From Sipunculus nudus (taxonomy: Eukaryota; Annelida; Sipuncula; Golfingiida; Sipunculidae), in contig CM049307.1 of the NCBI GenBank assembly GCA_026874595.1, positions 44,398,362 to 44,462,361 of the forward strand: DNA of 64,000 bases. The letters are read 5' to 3'. The notes under the pieces were generated by a model. That model was not told where the DNA came from. It made no database searches and saw only the letters and a program-made list of their open reading frames with translations. How positions within the stretch are numbered: the first letter of the stretch is position 1; the number at the start of each line of letters is the position of its first letter. Below, piece by piece: positions 23,736 through 34,930 of this stretch. Position numbers and translations under genes: made by a program.

Positions 23736-25625
23736 AAATGTTATGTACAGGACCCCTCACCAAAATCCCACTCACTCTTTTAAGCCCGACATGATCATTT
23801 TTTTTTTCATTTATTCCTTTAAGACTTATTGGTTCAGAGGTGCTCGTTTCAACCAGGTTTTTTTCCTATATTAATATCAATTGCACACATTATTTAACTA
23901 AACATTGTGTACCGAATACTTTCATAGGTTCGTGAATAGCGAGTTTACTCACATTTGTTTAACTCGGTGAAACGGGTATTTTGAAAGGAGCAGTATCTAC
24001 CGGCCCGCTCTTGTCACAAAAGCCAGTGCTGACGCTTATATTGAATATTTTGCATATGGCAAAACAAGAAGAAGCCAGAGCTGTTCAGTTTCAAGCAGAA
24101 ATTAGTCCCTCGCCGTTCGAGGGAGGACTGCTGAACTGGTCCTCGTCTGTCCGTCCGTCCGTTTTCCTTCCGGTAGGCGAGTCGTCCTGCCGTCCGCAAG
24201 TACGCTCGTCCCGTCCCCCTTTTTACCTAAAAGCTCTAAAAGCACTACTGATTTCATCACCAAGGTTTGCAGACATACTCCTCACATGATTGGCATTGAT
24301 TATAATCTGCAGGTGGCGCCACCAACTTTCCTTCAGGGAAGTCAGTCAATATGGAAAAAAATGTACGTTTTGTATACATGTATTCCATTAAGCTATGGGA
24401 ACCAAATGAATATTAAATTGAATAGAAATGTTTTCAAACTGATGTTAATAGAGGACTTTTGGCTGATCAAGGAAATTTCTTATTTCAGATCTCTGCATTT
24501 ATGGTGCAAAGCTTTAAACTTTTATCTAAACAATCGCTGCACGAATCATTACCAAATTTGAAATACATTTTGATCATGTTTGATCATGTGACTGCTAGGT
24601 GATTTCTGCTTGCAGATGGCACCATCTGGGATGGCGTCTCTGCTCGAGGAGGTAAAATAGTATTTTCTGTTTGATCTTGAATTAAATATTCAAAGTTTAG
24701 CTTCCACATTATGGTTAACTGTTTCTTAGAACACGGTAATAAAATGTGTGTGTCTTGAATGGAATACACCTGTGTGAATGGTATATTTTCAAAGAGCTTC
24801 TTCATGCAAATTCCAATGTTTGTGTGGTTTACATCTTCCATCATCCCAGTTATAAACAGGGTCATCTAGATAACTGAATAGCTTATCATGTTTTTCTTTT
24901 AAATCCAGTTATTATATTGCATTTTATTTCGGGTATCACTGATACAAGGGCATCACTGATGCCGCCCTGTCTTCTTATTTGTAGCTGTCTGACCAAAGTA
25001 CAAAGGAATGTTGTTTATACTAAACACAGAAGTGTGCTTGTAGTGTTTATATTTTTTTTTCAAACAGACGCCCATATGAAGTTTCATGGGACACGCGGAC
25101 AGCCCCTCGACTAAATTGCTGCCACACACCTGCGTGAACCCCCGTTTCCGTGAGCTGCCCAGTGCTTACAGCATGATCGACATTGCAGCCCCAAATCTGG
25201 TTGTAACAACATAGGACAGGCGCTGCCACCTGACGGCAAATTATATAACTAATGAATGGTTCTTTGAGCCGGTGCAAAGTTCAAAACCGAGTTTTACGTT
25301 TTATGTTGTATTTGTTAGTAGCAAATGTAATTGATGGCGGCCTGGCATGTATATTTGAAAATAAGCTGAAATCTACAACTTCCGCTAGTATTGAGGAGAA
25401 ACACGTGTTTCAAATACCGGGTATTCTTGACTCAGTCAACAGGAAAATGAGCTAATAAGTTAAAATAAAAACACGCGGACCCGATGTCACGCGGTTTCTG
25501 CATTTCAGGTCACTTGGGTGAAAACTGATAGTGATACAATGTACGTAATACATCGAAATAAAACAACGAATGTATATGTAAGCACAGTTCATTTGAATAG
25601 CGGCGCAATTAACTTATTTCATTCC
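23736..25625. other. Intergenic stretch, no supported gene
   Basis: Includes a GTCC-rich low-complexity patch at about 24140-24225 and AT-rich sequence. Open frames are short and unconvincing. Confidence 0.45.
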
Positions 25626-26170
25626 AGCAAATATATGATATTTTTTAGTCACCAGAATTTAATAATCATTAGGATGAGGAATGTTTAGATACTAATCATG
25701 GGTGTTCATAAAGAACAGATATTGTCGATTATTATTAACAGAAATTAGTTCAGGCCGACCCATTACAATCCTAAATATATCAAGAAAAGTGAACAATTTT
25801 CAAATCAACAATGATATATAATATATTATAGTAAAAAAAAATGATTAGTCATTATGATGGGTACTGTTTCACGTAGTAGGGGTAATGCCATGGGTTTTAA
25901 TAATGAACCGATATTTCTAATCCGTTATTCACATAAATTAGGTTAGGACGACCCAATTACAGGTCTATAGTATATCTAGAAAAGTGAACAATCGGCAAAT
26001 CAGCAAATATATAATACATTAGAGTCAATAAAATTTAATAGTCATTAGGATATGGAATGTTTAAGTTTCGGGTTTTAATAATGAACCGATACTGTCGATC
26101 GATAATTCGTACTATAGAAATTCGGTCAGAGTGACCCATTTAAAAGCCATAAATATATCTCGTAAACTTA
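25626..26170. repeat. Three diverged tandem copies of a roughly 190-bp unit
   Basis: Three units start near 25626, 25806 and 26003. Each has, in order, CAGCAAATATAT, AATAGTCATTAGGAT, GGGTTTTAATAATGAACCGATA, AGGACGACCCA and AAAAGTGAACAA, with substitutions. This is a small old satellite-like array. Confidence 0.65.
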
Positions 26171-26679
26171 ACATAAAGGACTGTCAGTGTGTAACGGTTA
26201 TAAACGTCCCCAATAGACTAATGAAAGGCCACCTGAACTGGACTTTGTCATTCAGGGTTATGTAAGGTGTTTTAACAATAAAATACATAACAGAATCGGG
26301 AAATATGGATTACTATGAGAGACGTAAAAAAAAGAACAAATCAAACAACTGGATATGAGTAACGTGATTTATTCTAAAGTACACATACTACAATGCCGTA
26401 TCACAGCTGAAATATCCAGAGGTAAATATTTTTGTTTGAGACAAATTAAATGCAAAACGTTACTTGTTTTACTTTACCTTCACAATGATATTTTAATTCA
26501 ATCATAATTATCATAATATCGCTAAGTTGATTCTGGTTATATCTTGAACATATACCAACGCATCCACCCGTTAAGCCCACCCCCCACCCAAAAAAAAAAA
26601 AACACACAAAAAAAAAAAAAAACGGAGGATGAGAGCTCATTTTGATTAAATTAAAATGTTAAACATCATAGACATTGAA

Positions 26680-26877
26680 CTATGATCGAGAGTAATGATA
26701 TAAATTCAGCGAGTAAAAGCTAGAAGCATATGGTTTACACTCCGCTAGGTCCATAATTATAATATGGTGTCTGCATGCATCACAGAATCCTCCATTGTCC
26801 GAAATGTTATATTTGGCACATAAACGCTCCACAATGGGGCGCCCGTTATACTCAGACTCGCATCTGTCACAATCCAA
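26680..26877 (-). other. Cysteine-rich open frame, possible exon of unknown function
   Basis: The minus-strand frame contains CDRCESEYNG, ERLCAKYNISDNGGFCDAC and AECKPYASS, that is six cysteines in about 45 residues with an Asn-Ile-Ser sequon. Such spacing is unusual for chance sequence, but I recognise no family and the splice sites around it are weak. It may be an exon or the relic of one. Confidence 0.22.
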
Positions 26878-27027
26878 CCGTTTCTATCGGAGGTTATCAG
26901 AGTGAACATTTTTCAGATTCCATTTGGTTATTTAGTCTGATATTACATTGTAGCGAGCATCTGTTTTAGTTAAGGTAAATTCGTGTGCTTTTACGTAGGT
27001 ATTAGACTAATGGGAATCATATACCGT

Positions 27028-27127
27028 GATACCTCTCATTAATGGACACCGGCATGTACCCGTAACAAAGGTTACGGACCTCGACATATAACGATACTAC
27101 TTCAAGTGTCCTTAATACAGAGGTGTC
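27028..27127. mobile_element. Short foldback MITE
   Basis: Inverted ends GATACCTCTCATTAATGGACAC (27028-27049) and, reverse complemented, GACACCTCTGTATTAAGGACAC (27127-27106). The 100-bp body has no coding sequence. The ends resemble mariner/pogo-type MITE termini of marine invertebrates. Confidence 0.5.
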
Positions 27128-27301
27128 TACAGTTGAGAAGTGTCTGTAAGGAGAAGTTACACCTGATATCAATTATTTTAAATAACCAAGCAGTATTGAG
27201 TACGAAACTATAGCTGTAACATCATGTCCAGTGACCCACCAGCTAGTGAGACATACGTGGATCTCAGGGCATGGCAGGAGACCACCAGGAGGTGAGCGGC
27301 A

Positions 27302-27505
27302 TTAGGTGGTTTGCTTGAATATTGGAAGTTTGATTCTGATCTTCTTCTTCTTGATTAGGACAAAGATAACCACGGCAATGCACGCGAGGAACGCCAGCGG
27401 TACTTACGCACCAATCAGGGCTGCCGAGTTGGAGGTGCCGTCGCCCATGTCACTCTTTTCGTCCGTTTTTGTGTCTACGTTCGCTGGTATATTGGGGAAT
27501 TTTGC
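27302..27505 (-). pseudogene. Transmembrane exon of a kringle protein, interrupted by a stop
   Basis: Minus-strand reading after a TTTTCTGCTGAG acceptor gives AKFPNIPANVDTKTDEKSD, then GTSNSAALIGA, a TAA at 27406-27404, then VPLAFLACIAVVIFVLI and KKKKIRIKLP before a final stop at 27302. Hydrophobic helix plus poly-Lys matches the exon at 55 kb (SLVPLTSVIFLAGCIV, KKKKK). The stop lies inside the helix. The same bases form a GTAAGTA splice donor, so either the exon is dead or splicing removes the stop. It lies downstream of the kringle exons at 33-28 kb on the same strand. Confidence 0.55.
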
Positions 27506-27714
27506 CTCAGCAGAAAATACAGAATGTGTTATTTCACATGAAATAATAAATTATACAACGTATGTGAAATATTTTTCAATGAGGGTAAAAAAATATGATT
27601 TTAGCACATCAAAAAAAGCTAAATTCTACATATCAATGCAGTCAACATTGTTTCATATTGTTTTGAAAATAAAGGTTTTCGTTATACATTTCCCTAAATT
27701 CCAAAACCAGTAGC

Positions 27715-27860
27715 CATTTATTCCTGGGTGGAGAGAGTACTCCGTTGCGGTAAAGACTTTTGCTAGGAGCTCAAGCACAGAAGGTGGTCAGAACGGGACA
27801 CGAACTTACAACCTTGCAGTCAAATATCCAGCGCCTTAATCATTATAGGCCTATTCCAAG
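27715..27860 (-). mobile_element. tRNA-derived SINE, degenerate
   Basis: The minus strand has a tRNA-like head (GATTAAGGCGCTGGATATTTG, then GTTCGTGTCCC as a B box) followed by GAGTACTCTCTCCACCCAGG and AATAAATGGCTAC. This block resembles the conserved central part of tRNA SINEs seen in many marine animals. It sits between the transmembrane exon and the 28.5 kb kringle exon. Confidence 0.5.
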
Positions 27861-28230
27861 GTTTTTTTATTGGTGAGGGTGAGATCCACTGTGTCACACT
27901 ATAAAGTCGGTTCACGCATATACGCGTAAATAGGGTATAAACATGACTAGTGTATGTGCTGCCACAATTGCACAGGTATTTTCATGAAGGCATCATTTTT
28001 TTAGACCAAACGAAAATAAGAATCTTTTCCTTTAAGTGAGGAATATATGTTTGCAAGCAGCGGTTCATTTTGACCACAATGACTCCATTTAACAAATGAA
28101 TACTACTACAACTACTATTATTATAAATAATAAATAATAATAATGATAATTTTTCTATTATTATTACATCACCAATAATGATGGCAATAAGAATAATTGT
28201 TATTATTTATTCATAATCAAAACTACTTAC

Positions 28231-28480
28231 GACTTGTCGGGATAGTGCAATAATCCCACTCATCTATGGTCATGGACGTGTAGCACCAGGGTCCTTTTTC
28301 TTTGCGGTCAGAGTTCCGGCAGAAGTTCTCCGCCTCGGCCAGAGTGCTGTCTGGGAAATCCCTGACGTCAGTCATTGTGTGTCGGTGAGGACTGAGTGTC
28401 CCAGCGCTGACAAGGGTAGCCTGCCTGGGTTCTTGAGATTTTTCCAGCATAGTCAGTCCCTGCCCGTGTTCTCTTACATT
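28231..28480 (-). pseudogene. Kringle exon, 250 nt, frameshifted and missing the last cysteine
   Basis: After a TTTTGTTGTCAG acceptor the frame reads CKRTRAGTDYAGKISRTQ and PCQRWDTQSSPTHND, then hits TGA. Shifting frame restores MTDVRDFPDSTLAEAENFC, RNSDRKEKGPWCYT and EWDYCTIPTS before a GTAAGT donor. The exon is 250 nt against 252 nt for its intact relative, so two bases were lost near 28373; the 54.4 kb copy has ACAACATGAC at the matching place. The sixth cysteine is Ser (AGT). It cannot form a normal kringle. Confidence 0.78.
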
Positions 28481-28997
28481 CTGACAACAAAAAACCACAC
28501 TAAAGTTATGGAACAAAGTCGTCTTTGATAGGTGATGAAGGTATTTGTTAAAAGCCAAACTCTCATTATAAGTGATTAATCATGCTTTCATTATTTTATT
28601 TCCAGAATCCTTCTTTGTTGCCTTATATTTAAAGGTATTACTAGAAAACGTCGATTCAAAAGCACACTATCTGTTCCTTTTGTTTATATCCAGATGTTTA
28701 TAACATGTAGGAAAACTCAAAACATTTTCAAAAAATTAATCATAGACATATAGTGGCACGTTAGATGAATTAACCAGAGAGGGTGTGACATTTTAACTTC
28801 CGCACATATGCAACAAACCATCTTAGCTATTTTTTTAAATGTTTTTCAACAGTTGCGCATGTACTCCCATGTTTAATAACAGCTTGTAGATAAATAAGCT
28901 CATACATCCGTTACAGAGGCGTTAAAACGAACTTTACTTAACACGAACTATCTCAAGTTTATTAATATATGTATGAAAATAAGCCTGAAATCATAGT

Positions 28998-29011
28998 CCC
29001 CCCCCCCCCCC
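28998..29011. repeat. Poly-C run, 14 bases
   Basis: Homopolymer run followed by A-rich low-complexity sequence to about 29073; nothing else seen between the two kringle exons. Confidence 0.85.
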
Positions 29012-29701
29012 ATTCACCTTTCATTTTCATTGTTGCATAAAAAAAAAAGAAAAGTCCAAAAAAAAAAAAAAAACAGGCTGAGGTCCACTGTCCATATAAC
29101 AAAGGAAATGAGAAAGCACACGTCGATAAGGAAGAGTGGAAGGAAGGAAGAGTGAAGCTTCTGATAATATGTCTATGTCGCAGAATATGATGAAAAATGA
29201 AAATAAACATGCTGAGTCCCACGTATATATATAGCCAAGTCGCAATTGAGTTAAACATTGTGATACGGGATCATATGAGCATCGTTGGTAAATCGTAGCA
29301 AAGTCGGGTAACATCATGAAATAAATTAATCATATCAATTTATTGGACATTTTTAAGGGGTCGTATAAGTTTCTCGTTATATTATGTTGGCCTTATGCCT
29401 TGTTATGTTGGCTACTTAGCATATCGTAGTACGTACTGGCATCGTGCTCCCCCCATATATAGCATTGCTTTGATCCACCCATCAAGAAGGTTGGTCACAG
29501 TTGAACTTGTTGGGGTCAAATCGTCCGATAGGCAAAAGGTCGATTATTATGCAACAACCAACACGACACTTCATATTCTTAGAACCGATACAACTCCTTA
29601 ATTTACCCGTTGCCCTACTCACTGAACATACGGGGATACAATTCAATCTTTCTCACACCAGCGCTCACACATTTATAATTGTTATTTTGAAGACGACTTA
29701 C

Positions 29702-29920
29702 AACACCGCGGTATTTCACAGGATTCTTTCTCGACGTTCGGGTCCTTTGTAAAGCACCACGGTCCGTTGAGGTCTTTGTCTGGGTTACGACAGAGGTTGG
29801 AAGGTCCGTACAGATCATGAGCGTGAGGTACCTGAGAGTCCCAGTTCTCACATGAGATCCCGCTCTTTGTTTGTGAGATGTCGCCGATATACCCAGCTCC
29901 CACTTCATCCACTCTACACA
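29702..29920 (-). CDS. Kringle exon, short form (219 nt), readable
   Basis: Acceptor GTGTCTTGTAG, donor GTAAGTC, phase 1 on both sides, 73 codons. The reading has [53 protein letters not shown] and ESCEIPRC: six kringle cysteines, the first Trp, and the only complete D-x-D anionic motif of the lysine-binding site in this window. The loop between cysteines 2 and 3 is shorter than in the 252-nt type. The cationic Arg and Trp before the fifth cysteine are replaced by EKE. It is a close relative of the exon at 47335-47547 and belongs downstream of the signal exon at 33.3 kb. Confidence 0.82.
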
Positions 29921-29997
29921 CTACAAGACACTCAGTATATGTTTACTTGATAGATAACCTAGGTTAGGTGTGCCTAGATATGTTACATTGTTAGAAA

Positions 29998-29998
<1 letters not shown>

Positions 29999-30033
<35 letters not shown>
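29999..30033. repeat. (TA)n microsatellite
   Basis: About 17 TA units followed by a TG/TA mixed tract to about 30060. Confidence 0.9.
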
Positions 30034-30036
<3 letters not shown>

Positions 30037-30064
30037 TGTGTGTGTGTATGTATATATATATTGA

Positions 30065-30375
30065 TAGCGTAAGGCGATTTTTTGTGATTTTCCGTATCTC
30101 CTGTAATACCACCGTACGGATTGCCGTGATTTCCGACAAACGTATTCTCCGGGTGTGTCCGAAGAGATTCCACCCACTTTTATTTGCAATATTTGCGTAT
30201 AACGTGCATAATTAAAAAAATTAATATTTGCTCCCCCGCGGGAGCCTGTTTTCTTTGTGTCTTCCGCCTCTGTTACACAGTGGCTACAGAATGTGTGATG
30301 GCGGGTCAGATTTTTACTCCGGGGGCCCTATCTGGGGTTTTCTTACATTTCGCGGTCAGAGACACGAAATAATCC
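30065..30375 (+). repeat. Dispersed repeat family C, copy 2
   Basis: Matches 15478-15800 in order: TGTGATTTTCCGTATCTC, CCGTACGGATTGCCGTGATT, GTGTCCGAAGAGATTCCACCC, GGGGGCCCTATCTGGGGTTT and GACACGAAATAATCC. It lies in the intron between two kringle exons, antisense to them. Confidence 0.65.
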
Positions 30376-31232
30376 CCAAAGTACAGTCAGAACAAAGTAA
30401 AAGAACCCCGTGTGTGGGACAAGAAAGTAAAGTTTTGCAGGCCTTCCTGCTACCGTGGGTCGCGCGAAGAAGGCTCCTTTCTTCTATCCCCATCACATGA
30501 CCTGATATGCTTGAGTGCACATCTACCGGGTCGCAGGAATCCGTTATGGTTATACAGTCGCACACGGTCGCACGAAGTCCAGGGACTTGCATGCGATAGA
30601 GGTCCTTGACATATATTCACCAACACATGTAGGCTCACTTTAAAAAAGATGTAAAGAAAATGTTACCCGGATTAACGTCGTGGTTGGTACAGTGTGATGT
30701 GTACACGTGTGGAGTGGCACCACCAAAGTTGTAAACAAAAAATATTGACTTATGTGTTTTAAAAATCGAGACTTTTTTCCATATTACTGCAATTACAAAT
30801 GAAAAAAATTCCTGTAAAAAATTAAATTTAATACATTTGTACTGGTATTTGTTTCTTTTACATGCATGTACTATCTCAATTTTCAATAACTCTTTGTTAT
30901 TTAAGACTATAATCTTTCATTCAGTATGAATGCTTATTGCGTATATAAGTCATGGCCATAATTGTTACTATCTTCACAAATTCAACTGGTATTTTTGCAT
31001 TTTCTTCTAAGGTCTATTCCATGGACGGTTTCTTTTGTATGTAGATTTGATAATGTTGATAAGTTTCTCATGTAACATGTTGCATGGTACATGTGTAGGT
31101 GACAATTTGTCAAACACCCCGACCACATAGTAGGCACTGGCTTGGGTACCGTGTGCGACTGTACGCTGTCCTAAATATGTTCGGAATGCTGTTCCGAATG
31201 ATTCTTATCCACAACACCATACATATAATGAA

Positions 31233-31233
<1 letters not shown>

Positions 31234-31296
<63 letters not shown>
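31234..31296. repeat. (AT)n microsatellite
   Basis: About 31 AT units in a kringle-gene intron. Confidence 0.9.
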
Positions 31297-31299
<3 letters not shown>

Positions 31300-31568
31300 A
31301 CAATGTATTTATATATTATTGGCCAGACATACTGCTATACAACTAGCAGTTAGACTACCTCGCAGTTTCGTATAAATATATATGTGTGTGCGTGTGTGTG
31401 TCTCACTTATGACTAATGACTACATGTCTATACTTTACCAGATTATGGTGATGATAGCATCTCACTGCATATTTCTGTTACGCCATATATTCACAACAAA
31501 TATAAATGGTACATTCAGGTCAGCTCTATCATAGTGAATATCTAATACACGCATCAACAAGTTTCTTA

Positions 31569-31839
<271 letters not shown>

Positions 31840-32691
31840 CTGAAAATAATTGAGAAAATATAGGAAGGAAATGACACTCTTTACTTGCCAGTGACTCCTG
31901 AAAAAATTGGAAATGAAAAGAGGAAAAGAATAAATAAATAAAAGCAGAAATCAGTTTTAAATTTCTAATCAAATCAACCACCGGCAATGATTCCAAATAT
32001 AAGGGTTATATGGCATATTGGAAAACAGAAAAGTAATAAAAATAATCGTGAAATAGCCCATTAAATTTCTGATAATCCGCAAATCGCATAAAAAACATCT
32101 GTCAAGCATTCCAAAAACTGGAGGTAAAGAATAATTTAAAAATAAGCTTCAGTGAAGTAATTTGAAAAGGTAAATAAGTACGAAATCACTCTAATCCTAA
32201 GTGTATTCAAATATTCAAATATTGAAACAGAAAAAAAAAACCCAGAAAATAATCATCCAACTTTTGACAAATCGTCTGGCAGTGTATTAACATTGAAACA
32301 AATGCATAATTTTCTTTAAGGAGGCTTAATGATGTGGACGCAAAGTTCAAGAGTTTTTAAAGGTTAATTTTATGAACTAAAATTAAAAATATGAAAAATA
32401 TGTAGAGGAGAAACCAAACTAATACTGTTTGATGACCCTATAAAAACTTCATATATCATTCCAAGCATTCGGCGGTACGCACATACAAATATCGCAAACA
32501 AAATGCCTTATGTGTTCCATGAACATATGTTCTCTTTATATATATATTTATATTATATCTTTATATGTATATACATACACCGACAGGCCATTTTAGCATC
32601 TAACAGGGTAAAATTATTTGTATTAGTTTATATGAATCAATGAGTGTTTGCCATTGTTAATCCATGACGATAATGTATTTCGGAACATTAC

Positions 32692-32931
32692 CACATGGTT
32701 TTAAACCACACGTTTCGGACGTCTGACCCTGGCCTGTATAACACCACGGGCCATCTTCAGCGTTATTCGGGTTCCTACAGAAGCTGCCGGCCTCCTGAAG
32801 ATCAACGTCAGGGAAGTCCTCGTCGGTGAAGTTTTCTGGGAGCGGCCGGCTGTCACACACACTTCCTCCCGGACACTGTGGTGTCCTTGTTTCCGGAATA
32901 TTCGTTTCCTCTTGCTGAGAACATATGCAGC
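32692..32931 (-). CDS. Divergent kringle exon (240 nt)
   Basis: Frame open from an acceptor near 32932 (TTTCTAAAG, phase 1) to GTAATG after 32692; 80 codons. The second half is typical: EDFPDVDLQEAGSFCRNP, AEDGPWCYT and SETCGLKPC. The first half is odd: GCICSQQEE, then TPQCPGGSVCDSRPLPENF, with no YxG and no CQRW Trp. The exon has eight cysteines instead of six. A better-looking acceptor at 32915 (TGTTCTCAG) would give phase 0 and not fit the signal exon. NFT is a likely N-glycosylation site. Position directly after the signal exon makes it the first kringle of the locus. Confidence 0.65.
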
Positions 32932-33228
32932 CTTTAGAAATAATTTTCATAGTGTTACTATGGTTATATAGATATGTATGTATGGGTATGTATAGATAAA
33001 TAGGAAACTGTACCAAATATATCATAAAAACAGTCATTATTATATGTTAACTTTGTACTAGGACATTTCTTATAAAATGTTATATATACAGTTAACGAGG
33101 ACAGTCAATTGATGCATTTATAAATATTGTAACCTTCGCATTTAATTGGAATGGGAAATATCAGTAAAAAATCTGCCAAATAATTCCAAGGAATACCAAA
33201 TAAAATGTATTCAGTCCACGTCGATTAC

Positions 33229-33352
33229 CTTGTGACAAGCAGGATCCAACAAGCGAAAGAAAAACCAAAACGCACACCAAACCTGTGTAAAGAAGCATAG
33301 AAATCAAACCTATCAACCATACAATCGCCGTGACAGTCTGTGTGGAGATCAT
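33229..33352 (-). CDS. Signal-peptide exon of the second kringle locus
   Basis: Forty-one codons plus one base from ATG 33352 to a CAAG|GTAATC donor. The first Met is followed by ISTQTVTAIVWLIGLIS; a second in-frame Met19 starts MLLYTGLVCVLVFLSLVG and CLSQ, a classical 23-residue signal sequence, so translation may begin at Met19 (33298). The phase-1 donor matches the kringle acceptors downstream. A 90-bp segment 100-190 bp upstream (33450-33540) is also found inverted at 60851-60925, next to a kringle relic. Confidence 0.6.
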
Positions 33353-33664
33353 TAATGGGTAGGAGGCATTATAAATTCAAATGTTGTGAAAATATCATTA
33401 GCAACCCTGAGGTTAAAATATTACCTTTACTGTTACCAATTAGTCTCTCTCTGTCTCTCTGTCTGTCTCTCTTTCACGCAAGAGTCTGAAAGACTGAATG
33501 AATTCGGGTAGGGAGAGGGGATAAACACTGTCTTTAGGTGTCCCCTTCATACAAGTGAAAGAGTACATTTTATTTTAGCAATATTTGCCGATTCATATTA
33601 TATATTTATGTATAACATATTTTTAATGTTCGTCTAACTGAAACAGCCGAAATTGGTTGAAGAA

Positions 33665-33665
<1 letters not shown>

Positions 33666-33726
<61 letters not shown>
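33666..33726. repeat. (AT)n microsatellite
   Basis: About 30 AT units directly before the tandem array that follows. Confidence 0.9.
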
Positions 33727-33729
<3 letters not shown>

Positions 33730-34930
33730 GTTGTCCTTTCGTCTGGCTGTACGGCCGGCTGTTTTTTAACAGGGCACAAATGGTTACCATTTGACCTAGA
33801 ATCTTCTTACTTGACAGCCTGGTAGGTCAATGAAAAATCTCCTTGGAAACCTAAAATTATGTCTCTGTTATCCGTGTCCTCCGAGCTCATAAATACCCCC
33901 TGAATCATTAAAAATTTGATACAAAAGCTCCAGTATCTGATAACTAATGCACTGCAAGCCATGATTCTATTCATGTGCATTGATAATGGAGTGTGTCATC
34001 AGTTTTTTTTTTTCAGTATTATTTTCTTTTTCTGATTTTTAGACCTTCAACTGAATCGGTCGTCTGTTCACAGGGCACAAATAGTGACCTTTGGACTCAG
34101 AATCTTTTCTATCGACAATCAGGGAGGTCCATCAAAAATCTCCATGGAAACTTGAAATAAGGTTTCTAATACCCATATCTTCGAGCTATGGGGCTCGTTA
34201 TTACCTGTTTATAAGGCATAACCCGTTACTGTTAGACTTAGACATTGGTAACTGTACCTCTAGGGATGTTCCTAGGCAAATATCCTTGGAAACCTGAAAT
34301 AAGATCATGGTTACCTATATTTTGCGAATTTTAAGTTCCCAGTGAGTCAGATGAGGCACAAATTGTATCCATTTGGTCTAGAATGTTCTAAAATGACTTA
34401 CAAGGAGGTCCATACAAAACCTTATGAAACCTGAAATAACATGACTGTGACGACTTCCCAAAGAGTAATCAAACATTGATACAAGCTCAGAATTCATTGA
34501 TTGCCATGATACTTTCCATGCATATTCATCACGTCTTAAAGACTGGTGGCACTACCTGTTTATTTTTTTACACATTTTTTGTCTGTATTTTTGAGACCTT
34601 CAAATGAGGTGGTCTGGCTGTTTATAGGGCACAAACCATTACCTTTAGACCTAGACATTTCTTACTTTACATCTGAGTAGGTCCTGGGTAAATCTCCCTT
34701 GAAATCTGAATGCGGTTATGGTGATCAATTTTTTTTTGCGAATTAGGGGATAAAACTTGATTTTTAAGAACCCAGTGAGTCAGATGGGTCACAAATTGTA
34801 TCCATTTGGTCTAGAATCCTCGTACATGACAATCAGGAAGGTCAATAAAACATCTCCCTGTAAACCTGAAATAATGTCACTGTGACTTATTTTCTGCATG
34901 CTTTGTTAAAGAACATGATTTTAACACATA
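33727..34930 (+). repeat. Six diverged tandem copies of a roughly 140-bp unit, with higher-order structure
   Basis: Each copy holds GGGCACAAA, ACCNTTNGACCTAGAATCTT, GACANTCAGGNAGGTC and AATCTCCNTGGAAACCTGAAAT in that order. Copies start near 33765, 34070, 34205, 34345, 34622 and 34782. Copies 3 and 5 share TTATANGGCANAAACC, and copies 4 and 6 share CAGTGAGTCAGATG and TTGTATCCATTTGGTCTAGAA, so a unit of about 425 bp was itself duplicated. Non-coding. Confidence 0.65.

Noticed and set aside
27306-27713. Plus-strand 135-codon frame
   Set aside because: Antisense of the kringle-protein transmembrane exon plus flanking AT-rich sequence; no domain.
31099-31353. Open frames with IYIYIY on both strands (also near 30 kb, 35.4 kb and 53 kb)
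   Set aside because: AT microsatellites.
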